A stretch of 11,427 nt of DNA from Oscillospiraceae bacterium (lineage in GTDB: Bacteria; Bacillota; Clostridia; Oscillospirales; Ruminococcaceae). The stretch spans positions 1 to 11,427 of the forward strand of contig CAAFQL010000214.1 in the NCBI GenBank assembly GCA_900765125.1, read 5' to 3'. A model generated the notes under the pieces. That model made no database searches. It was not told the DNA's origin and worked only from the letters and a program-made list of their open reading frames with translations. Positions 6,129-11,427 of this stretch are shown in pieces (the first letter of the stretch is position 1; each line of letters opens with the position of its first letter). A program made the translations under genes and the position numbers.

Positions 6129-7136
6129 ATGGCAAATATTACAATTTTAGGCTCAGGAGGGTTCGGGCTCTGCATTGCACTGACCGCATACAGAAATGGT
6201 CACAATGTAACTGTATGGTCGAAGTTTTCCGATGAGTTGGAAGCGATTCGCAAAGACGGTGAGAATAGACAGAAACTTCCCGGTGTACCTATTCCTTCTG
6301 AGATAGAGCTTACAGATAGTATAGATTGCATAAAAGACTGCGATATGGTAGTATTCGGCATACCGTCAAGATTTGTCCGTGATACTGTTCGTATGGCTGC
6401 TCCATACATAAAATCTCCTATGGTCGTAGTAAATACAGGCAAAGGTCTTGAGGAAAGTTCCCTTAAAACTCTGAGTCAGGTTTTCCACGAAGAACTCTCT
6501 GCTGATATTTCTGTAGTAACGCTGACAGGACCATCTCATGCAGAAGAGGTGGGAAGAGATGTTCCAACTACTATTGTTGCAGCCTGTGAGGATGAAAGTG
6601 CAGCTGCAATGGTGCAGGAGATGCTTAGCAGTCAGACACTCAGAATATATCTTAGTCCAGACGTGATAGGCTGTTAGATCGGCGGCGCTCTGAAAAATAT
6701 CATAGCCCTCTGCGCAGGTGTATGTGACGGTCTGGGATATGGCGATAATACAAAGGCTGCCCTCATGACACGAGGACTGCATGAGATAGCCAACTTAGGT
6801 CTTGCAATGGGCGGCAAAAGGGAAACATTCAGCGGTCTTTCCGGTGTAGGAGATCTTATAGTTACCTGTTGCAGTATGCACAGCCGCAACAGACGTGCAG
6901 GAATACTTATCGGTGAAGGAATGGAACCCGAGGAAGCCGTAAAGATGGTAGGCACTGTAGAAGGCTATTATTGCTGTCATGCGGCAAGAGAACTTGCTTG
7001 TAAGCTTGGCGTTACAATGCCTATAACAGAACAGCTTTATAAAATCCTATTTGAAGGCGGCGATGTTAAGGAAGCATTGTCAGCGCTAATGTCACGCCCC
7101 AGAAAACCGGAGTGGGAACCTTTAGAGAAAATATGA
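6129..7136 (+). pseudogene. gpsA: Glycerol-3-phosphate dehydrogenase [NAD(P)+], interrupted by an in-frame TAG
   Basis: GpsA reduces dihydroxyacetone phosphate to sn-glycerol-3-phosphate for phospholipid synthesis. The reading frame keeps full family similarity over 335 codons but carries one TAG at 6675-6677 (codon 183). Before it are the Rossmann loop ILGSGGFG, VVNTGKGLEESS and TGPSHAEEV. Directly after it, in the same frame, are IGGALKNIIALCAGVCDGLG with the expected catalytic lysine, GLSGVGDLIVTC, SRNRRAG, VEGYY and MPITEQLY. Homologues have Glu or Gln in this position (GVExGGALKN), each one base from TAG, so this is a point nonsense codon rather than a frameshift. The truncated 182-residue product would lack the whole catalytic C-terminal domain. 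ATG 6129 is set by AAAGGAGG at 6114-6121; the upstream TTG at 6111 precedes that site. It may be a real nonsense allele, a sequencing error, or less likely a suppressed codon. Confidence 0.88.
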
Positions 7137-7150
7137 CTATAAGGAAAAAC

Positions 7151-7186
7151 GGTTCGACAGCCATGAAACTGTCGAACCATTTTTTA
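7151..7186. terminator. Bidirectional intrinsic terminator between gpsA and the minus-strand gene
   Basis: A perfect 10-base stem, GGTTCGACAG (7151-7160) with CTGTCGAACC (7169-7178), closes an 8-base loop. A T-run follows on the plus strand (ATTTTTT from 7179). The A-run at 7145-7149 gives a T-run for minus-strand transcription. It serves both converging genes. Confidence 0.93.
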
Positions 7187-7213
7187 CTTTATTTTTTATA
7201 CTGAATGCGGAAA

Positions 7214-8299
7214 TCAATAATATCGGAAATCAGAAATTTCCCACAAAAGGGCATGATAAGGCGTAATTACGCTTTCACCGCATATTACGCTTTTGGGTTC
7301 AGCCAGCCTTACTTTATTGGTTATATTAGCAGATGGCATACGTATGGATATAAGATTGCGGCTGCTTTCCGTTGAATCAATAATAAATCCGTTATAGCGT
7401 TCGATAAACTTCCTGATTATCATATTTTCTATTTCGTATACAGGCGTATTCTTATATAATGGTGTGAATGTACTTAGCAAGGTTCTGCCCGGTTCTTCGT
7501 CTCCGGTGGGGATGAGCTTCATGTTGATGACTGCTTCGTCATTCATCTGACGGGCAGATATTTTCAGCTGATAAACACCTGAGTATTTTTTTCTCAGGAC
7601 TATCATAACACAAAGCAGGAAATATTCCATTCTTTTCCATGATGTGGATACATAGATTTTATCCGGAACATCGCAGATGATTTTTGTATTTCCTCTTGGA
7701 CCGATCACTCGGCTTGAGTGCCGGATGAATGTTTCGATAATAGCAGAACAGTTTATAACTTCTTCAGCTGTTTCATCAGGGTCATAATATTTCAGAAGTT
7801 CCTCTAAAAGATAATGCCTTTTCAGTATTCGTGAACAGTTCTGCATTATTATATTTGTCTGATCGTTAAGACTTTCCGAAGGAATGTGCTCATCTTCAAA
7901 TTCCTCAAAATAATCGTTGAGCTGAGCGGCTGCGGATGAAACGCTAAGAGCTTCTATTCTTGATTCGGCAATTATATTTTCAAGATATTCTCTTGTATGC
8001 TTCCTTTCGAAATTTCTGTAAATTGCCGGAATATCGCTGCATGAGATAATATAGTACTCATCAGAAGCATTTGTCAGATGATAGTCGTACATAGTATCAT
8101 GAGCAGAATAAGAATAATCTCCGCTTGGTACAGAGCCGCTTTCGGGAATGAGAAGAGTTGCAGAAATGTTATCGTTCAATTGGAACGGGGCGTGCTTGCC
8201 GTTGTGCCAGATAAGCTGACGGTTTTTGTCCAGTATCAAAATACAAGACGAATCGTTCTGATATGCTGCCTTAAAAAAATCAAGCATGGTATTATTCAT
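7214..8299 (-). CDS. PAS/histidine-kinase-like protein lacking kinase motifs (putative pseudokinase)
   Basis: A 361-residue protein with no membrane segment. Residues about 17-95 look like a PAS sensor fold (ILILDKNRQLIWHNG). Residues about 97-170 are helical and positioned like a dimerisation domain, including IIMQNCSRILKRHYLLEELL. Residues about 180-322 follow the order of a HATPase_c domain, ending IIRKFIERYNGFIIDSTES then ISIRMP, matching the usual helix, G-G-x-I and LP ending. No H-box histidine is present (EALSVSSAAAQL where it is expected). The N-box asparagine is missing (LLCVMIVLRKKYS), and the DxGxG and GxGL boxes are absent. Phosphotransfer is therefore unlikely, and a sensing or protein-binding role is inferred. 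About 40 residues at the C-terminus are unassigned. No response regulator is adjacent. ATG 8299 has a purine-rich AGAAGGGAAG upstream. It is transcribed away from gap. Confidence 0.8.
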   Translation of the reverse strand: MNNTMLDFFKAAYQNDSSCILILDKNRQLIWHNGKHAPFQLNDNISATLLIPESGSVPSGDYSYSAHDTMYDYHLTNASDEYYIISCSDIPAIYRNFERKHTREYLENIIAESRIEALSVSSAAAQLNDYFEEFEDEHIPSESLNDQTNIIMQNCSRILKRHYLLEELLKYYDPDETAEEVINCSAIIETFIRHSSRVIGPRGNTKIICDVPDKIYVSTSWKRMEYFLLCVMIVLRKKYSGVYQLKISARQMNDEAVINMKLIPTGDEEPGRTLLSTFTPLYKNTPVYEIENMIIRKFIERYNGFIIDSTESSRNLISIRMPSANITNKVRLAEPKSVICGESVITPYHALLWEISDFRYY

Positions 8300-8338
8300 G
8301 ACTGAAAACTTCCCTTCTTTACGATATTGTATGTTTTT

Positions 8339-8367
8339 ATTATACTATGTATTTTTAAACAATGAAA
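8339..8367 (-). promoter_or_regulatory. Possible promoter of the minus-strand histidine-kinase-like gene
   Basis: Read on the minus strand, a perfect TATAAT lies at 8344-8339. The best -35 candidate at 17 bases, TTTCAT (8367-8362), is poor. The position, about 40 bases before the start codon, is suitable. Confidence 0.5.
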
Positions 8368-8416
8368 GCAAAAAAAGAAATTTTTTCATATAGGTCAAAA
8401 TTTTGTAAAAATCGCA

Positions 8417-8489
8417 TATAATTAAGACTATATAGTTTATAACTTTCAATAAAAACATAGAACTTGTATGTGCACTATGCTGTTTTTTT
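8417..8489 (+). promoter_or_regulatory. Possible upstream gap promoter followed by a weak terminator-like hairpin
   Basis: TATAAT occurs at 8417-8422, without a good -35 box (GTCAAA at 8394-8399 at best). About 35 bases later CATAG (8456-8460) can pair with CTATG (8475-8479), followed after three bases by seven Ts (8483-8489). A transcript begun here would meet this hairpin before reaching gap. The stem is only 5 bases in AT-rich DNA, so this may be chance. Confidence 0.25.
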
Positions 8490-8499
8490 ATTAAAGTGC

Positions 8500-8528
8500 T
8501 TGAATTTTTACGTGAATTGGTGTACAAT
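8500..8528 (+). promoter_or_regulatory. Sigma-A promoter of gap
   Basis: TTGAAT (8500-8505) and TACAAT (8523-8528) are separated by exactly 17 bases. They lie about 30 bases before the gap start codon, with AGGAGG at 8545-8550. Confidence 0.82.
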
Positions 8529-8559
8529 AAGAATATAAAAATTTAGGAGGTAAATTCCA

Positions 8560-9597
8560 ATGTCAGTTAAAGTTGCTATTAATGGTTTCGGCCGTATCGG
8601 TCGTCTTGCATTCCGTCAGATGTTCGGTGCAGAAGGTTATGAGGTTGTTGCTATCAACGATCTTACAAAGCCGTCTATGCTCGCACACCTGCTGAAGTAT
8701 GATACAGCACAGGGTGGTTATTGTGGCAAAATTGGCGAAGGCCTGCATACTGTAGAGGCTGATGACGAAGCTGGTACAATTACAGTTGACGGCAAGACTC
8801 TGAAGATCTATGCTAAGGCTAACGCTGCTGAGCTCCCTTGGGGCGAGATCGGTGTAGACGTAGTTCTGGAGTGCACAGGTTTCTATGTATCCAAGGCTAA
8901 GTCTCAGGCTCATATCGATGCAGGTGCTAAGAAGGTTGTTATTTCTGCACCAGCTGGTAATGATCTGCCGACAATCGTTTACAATGTAAACCACAACACT
9001 CTGACAGCAGATGACACAATCATCTCTGCTGCATCCTGCACAACAAACTGCCTGGCTCCTATGGCTAAGGCACTGAACGACTATGCTCCGATCCAGAGCG
9101 GTATCATGAGCACTATTCACGCTTACACAGGCGATCAGATGATCCTTGATGGTCCTCACAGAAAGGGTGACCTGAGAAGAGCAAGAGCAGGTGCTGCTAA
9201 TATCGTTCCTAACTCCACTGGTGCTGCTAAGGCAATCGGTCTGGTTATTCCAGAACTGAACGGCAAGCTCATCGGTTCTGCACAGCGTGTACCGGTTCCG
9301 ACTGGTTCTACAACTATCCTGACTGCTGTAGTTAAGGGTACAGATGTAACAGTTGACGGTATCAATGCTGCTATGAAGGCTGCTGCTACTGAGTCTTATG
9401 GCTACAATGACGAGCCTATCGTTTCTTCTGACGTTATCGGTATGAAGTATGGTTCTCTGTTTGATGCAACACAGACCATGGTTTCCAAGATCGCTGATGA
9501 TCTGTATGAAGTACAGGTTGTTTCTTGGTATGATAACGAGAACAGCTATACAAGCCAGATGGTTCGTACAATCAAGTACTTCGCTGAGCTTGCATAA
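8560..9597 (+). CDS. gap: Glyceraldehyde-3-phosphate dehydrogenase, NAD-dependent type
   Basis: This cytoplasmic glycolytic enzyme oxidises glyceraldehyde-3-phosphate to 1,3-bisphosphoglycerate with NAD+. The 345 residues are complete and slightly longer than the common 330-340. The Rossmann motif NGFGRIGR stands at 7-14. INDL with an acidic residue at the end of the second strand suggests NAD over NADP. The active site SCTTNC has its nucleophile at C160. Further matches are STIHAYTGDQ, HRKGDLRRARAGAANIVPNS, and the C-terminal SWYDNENSYTSQM. ATG 8560 sits 9 bases after AGGAGG. Codon use is very biased, as expected for a highly expressed gene. It is a single-gene transcript between the promoter at 8500-8528 and the terminator at 9627-9667. 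Confidence 0.99.
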   Translation: MSVKVAINGFGRIGRLAFRQMFGAEGYEVVAINDLTKPSMLAHLLKYDTAQGGYCGKIGEGLHTVEADDEAGTITVDGKTLKIYAKANAAELPWGEIGVDVVLECTGFYVSKAKSQAHIDAGAKKVVISAPAGNDLPTIVYNVNHNTLTADDTIISAASCTTNCLAPMAKALNDYAPIQSGIMSTIHAYTGDQMILDGPHRKGDLRRARAGAANIVPNSTGAAKAIGLVIPELNGKLIGSAQRVPVPTGSTTILTAVVKGTDVTVDGINAAMKAAATESYGYNDEPIVSSDVIGMKYGSLFDATQTMVSKIADDLYEVQVVSWYDNENSYTSQMVRTIKYFAELA

Positions 9598-9626
9598 GTT
9601 TGTTTTTGCTTAACTTAGTTTAATTG

Positions 9627-9667
9627 AAAGACTGCCATGCCTTCGGGTGCGGCGGTCTTTTGTTTTT
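9627..9667 (+). terminator. Intrinsic terminator of gap with a UUCG tetraloop
   Basis: AAAGACTGCC pairs with GGCGGTCTTT (one G-U pair). A weaker inner helix closes on C(TTCG)G. The T-rich tail TTTTGTTTTT follows. Confidence 0.93.
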
Positions 9668-9672
9668 ATGGA

Positions 9673-9701
9673 TTGACAAAAGATGCATAAAATAGTATAA
9701 T
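9673..9701 (+). promoter_or_regulatory. Consensus sigma-A promoter of the ABC transporter operon
   Basis: TTGACA (9673-9678), a 17-base spacer and TATAAT (9696-9701) match the sigma-A consensus exactly. The start codon is about 28 bases downstream. I see no clear operator palindrome. Confidence 0.92.
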
Positions 9702-9728
9702 AAATGAAACAAGAAAGGAAGTGGTGTA

Positions 9729-10457
9729 ATGCTGCAAATGGAAAATGTAAGTGTCCATTTTGGTTCACAGACTGCACTTAATGGATTGTGTTATAGCTTT
9801 GAACCGGGACATATATATGGTCTTGTGGGACCTAATGGATGTGGAAAGAGTACACTTATGAAAGCTGCTGCCGGGCTTTTAAAAAGTTATACAGGCAAGG
9901 TAACATACTGCGGTAACAAGATCGGAACAGAAGGAAGAAGCAAGATAGCTTATCTTCCTACACATCCTGTTTATTACCGATATATGAATGTAGAGGACAT
10001 GGGAGTGTTTTATGAGGATTTTTTTTCTGATTTCAGCCGTGATGAATACAGGAACATGATAGCGTTCTTAGGGCTTGATCTAAATCAGAAGCTTTCAGGA
10101 ATGTCTACCGGCATGGTTGCCAAGGTGCGTGTTGCGGCGACTCTTTCACGTGATGCAGGAGTAATTCTTCTTGATGAACCGCTCAATGGTATAGATATGC
10201 TGGGACAGGAGCAGATAGGACAGATAATAAAGTCGATAAATACAGAAGGCAGGATTATTATAATTTCAAGTCATATGCTGGATCAGCTTGAAACTGTCTG
10301 TGATTTTGTTGTTATGATGAATGCAGGAAAGATTATCTTTCATGGAGACATGGCACAGCTTCGTGCCCAGTACAATATGTCTGTATCTGAGCTTTATCGG
10401 CAGACCTATGCTCAGTATTTTCAAGCAATAGCTATGGGAGGTATGGGTCAATGGTAA
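9729..10457 (+). CDS. ABC transporter ATP-binding protein (YtrB-like)
   Basis: The 242-residue protein is the ATP-hydrolysing subunit paired with the membrane protein encoded next. Walker A is GPNGCGKST (34-42), Walker B is VILLDEP (145-151) with catalytic E150, the D-loop region is NGID, and the switch histidine is H182 (SSHMLDQLE). The signature reads LSGMSTGMVAK (122-132), in the style of LSKGM found in YtrB-type ATPases rather than the classic LSGGQ. The Q-loop area is YLPTHP, without glutamine. The ATG at 9729 follows AGGAAG; an in-frame ATG at 9738 is also possible. The direction and substrate of transport are unknown; relatives are often linked to antibiotic or cell-envelope stress. 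Unlike many ytr-type operons, no GntR regulator is encoded upstream within view. Confidence 0.93.
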   Translation: MLQMENVSVHFGSQTALNGLCYSFEPGHIYGLVGPNGCGKSTLMKAAAGLLKSYTGKVTYCGNKIGTEGRSKIAYLPTHPVYYRYMNVEDMGVFYEDFFSDFSRDEYRNMIAFLGLDLNQKLSGMSTGMVAKVRVAATLSRDAGVILLDEPLNGIDMLGQEQIGQIIKSINTEGRIIIISSHMLDQLETVCDFVVMMNAGKIIFHGDMAQLRAQYNMSVSELYRQTYAQYFQAIAMGGMGQW

Positions 10458-11263
10458 AGCTTTTAAAAAATGAGTGGAAAAGATACCGGATGTTTTCTCT
10501 TATAATGCTGATAGTTACGGCTGGTATTGGAATTTTGCTTTCTCTTTCTGTATGGTTCTTTTATGCCATGATGGATATGGATAATGAATTTCTGGATGAT
10601 GTAGCAAGCCTGGGATCTATGGTTATCGTAGCGTTGTGGCTTGTTTTAATGCCATTTACGGCAGGTATATATTGTCTGCTGTCCTATGTTTCGGATATAG
10701 GAAGAAAGGGTATGATATTCCTGACGCCTGTGGCAACATGGAAGGTAATTTTGTCAAAGCTGATTTTTACCACAGGAATGTTTATAGCGCTTTATGCTGT
10801 AAGTACAGGCGGATTAATGATAGCAAGACTTATTGCTGATGTGAACAAGGTAGATGATGCCTCCGAAGTGATGGAATATTTTGCAACCTTTAAATTCATC
10901 GCTTTAGGCAGTGGCGATAATGAGGCGTTAAGCATTTTCAATAGATTTATAATATCGCTTGTATCAGCCCTGAGCTTCTCTGTAACCATTATGGGCTGTA
11001 TATCCCTTGCACGCTTTGCTGCTAATTCTACAGGTGTACAGGTACTTCTGAGCATATTATTTTACTGGATAGTATGTATGATAGAGAGTACAATAAATAC
11101 TCTTGTAAATATTATTTTTATAGATGACAATTATTTTGTGCATATGCTGAACTCTTCTATGAATGTCATTTCATGGGAATTCTTTGCAAGTATTGTTTAT
11201 GCTGTTGTGATGTACATAATTTGCGTTTGCCTTACTGATAGAAAGGTGAATCTGGTGTCTTAA
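10451..11263 (+). CDS. ABC transporter permease, six predicted membrane helices
   Basis: A 270-residue integral membrane protein with hydrophobic segments at about 15-41, 54-80, 99-128, 165-190, 196-224 and 240-262, consistent with the ABC-2 type permease layout. The N-terminus MVKLLKNEWKRYR is a short cytoplasmic amphipathic stretch, common in this group. Its ATG overlaps the last 7 bases of the ATPase gene, so translation is probably coupled and the two proteins form one transporter, likely a dimer of each. There is no sequence hint of the substrate. A loop of about 35 residues between the third and fourth helices is acidic and hydrophilic. I see no strong terminator in the 127 bases after it. 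Confidence 0.88.
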   Translation: MVKLLKNEWKRYRMFSLIMLIVTAGIGILLSLSVWFFYAMMDMDNEFLDDVASLGSMVIVALWLVLMPFTAGIYCLLSYVSDIGRKGMIFLTPVATWKVILSKLIFTTGMFIALYAVSTGGLMIARLIADVNKVDDASEVMEYFATFKFIALGSGDNEALSIFNRFIISLVSALSFSVTIMGCISLARFAANSTGVQVLLSILFYWIVCMIESTINTLVNIIFIDDNYFVHMLNSSMNVISWEFFASIVYAVVMYIICVCLTDRKVNLVS

Positions 11264-11325
11264 GGAAACTCTGCCATAAGTTATCTATATATAAATTGAT
11301 TTTTATGCTGATTAAAAAGTAACTC

Positions 11326-11354
11326 TTGACAATTGCATTAAAAAGATGTATAAT
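11326..11354 (+). promoter_or_regulatory. Consensus sigma-A promoter of the gene at the right edge
   Basis: TTGACA (11326-11331), a 17-base spacer and TATAAT (11349-11354) are an exact match to consensus, about 37 bases before the next start codon. Confidence 0.92.
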
Positions 11355-11390
11355 TTAAATAGTAATTATTTAGAATAGGAGAGATTCATT

Positions 11391-11427
11391 ATGGCAGGTA
11401 TTTTTGACAAGCTGTCCAGTGCAAGCA
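11391..11427 (+). CDS. Start of an unrecognised gene cut by the window edge
   Basis: Twelve codons (MAGIFDKLSSAS) run into the edge, preceded by AGGAGAG at 11377-11383 and the consensus promoter at 11326-11354. This supports a real, well-expressed gene, but too little is present to name the product. Its own promoter argues that it is separate from the ABC transporter operon. Confidence 0.8.
   Translation, partial: MAGIFDKLSSAS

Noticed and set aside
6366..6782. Minus-strand frame over the gpsA nonsense site, as a possible replacement gene
   Set aside because: The plus strand keeps GpsA similarity on both sides of the TAG; the minus-strand product shows no domain.
6765..7136. Independent short gene made from the gpsA 3' part
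   Set aside because: It has no ribosome binding site at the internal ATG and is simply the GpsA C-terminal half in the original frame.
8345..8527. 60-codon minus-strand frame in the region upstream of gap
   Set aside because: It lies in AT-rich promoter DNA, overlaps the gap promoter, and has low-complexity Lys/Leu/Ile composition.
8563..9159. Long minus-strand open frame (198 codons) opposite gap
   Set aside because: It is a by-product of the strong codon bias of gap. The encoded sequence is cysteine-rich with no family resemblance, and there is no ribosome binding site.
9729..11263. Defence or toxin-export island around the ABC transporter
   Set aside because: Only an ordinary ATPase-permease pair is present, with no peptide precursor, modification enzyme or immunity gene in view.

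Overview
The window looks like core chromosome of a low-to-moderate GC Gram-positive anaerobe of the Clostridia, most likely Oscillospiraceae (Ruminococcus-like). This rests on strong AGGAGG-type ribosome binding sites, textbook sigma-A promoters, the conserved run der-plsY-gpsA, a DUF177-rpmF pair, and protein sequences that resemble clostridial versions. The genus is an inference from recalled family sequences. I see no mobile element, CRISPR array, tRNA, rRNA or phage gene. No intergenic gap exceeds 300 bases; the longest, about 260 bases at 8300-8559, holds divergent promoters and a weak hairpin.

Layout. (1) 87-1226: a secreted protein with a D-Ala-D-Ala carboxypeptidase (S11) fold whose three catalytic motifs are all altered. 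(2) 1376-2713: pgi, glucose-6-phosphate isomerase, with its own promoter. (3) 2797-3204: a very small P-loop protein of unknown function behind a structured intergenic region. (4) 3297-3953: DUF177 (YceD-type) and rpmF (ribosomal protein L32), from a strong promoter and closed by a terminator. (5) 4057-7136: der, plsY and gpsA in one tight run, ending at a bidirectional terminator. gpsA is interrupted by one in-frame TAG at codon 183. (6) 7214-8299, minus strand: a cytoplasmic protein resembling a PAS-histidine kinase that has lost the phospho-acceptor His and the ATP-binding boxes. (7) 8560-9597: gap, glycolytic GAPDH, divergent from (6) and closed by a UUCG-loop terminator. (8) 9729-11263: a two-gene ABC transporter of YtrB-like type from a consensus promoter. 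(9) 11391 to the edge: the first 12 codons of an unrecognised gene behind another consensus promoter.

How the genes fit together. pgi and gap serve glycolysis. gpsA would turn the glycolytic intermediate dihydroxyacetone phosphate into sn-glycerol-3-phosphate, which PlsY acylates to start phospholipid synthesis, so the amber codon in gpsA falls at the link between these pathways. der, rpmF and DUF177 belong to ribosome production.

I did not find a clear new multi-gene system. The points most worth a second look are the amber-interrupted gpsA and two apparent pseudoenzymes (the S11-like protein and the histidine-kinase-like protein beside gap). The small conserved P-loop protein and several unexplained RNA-scale inverted repeats are weaker leads.
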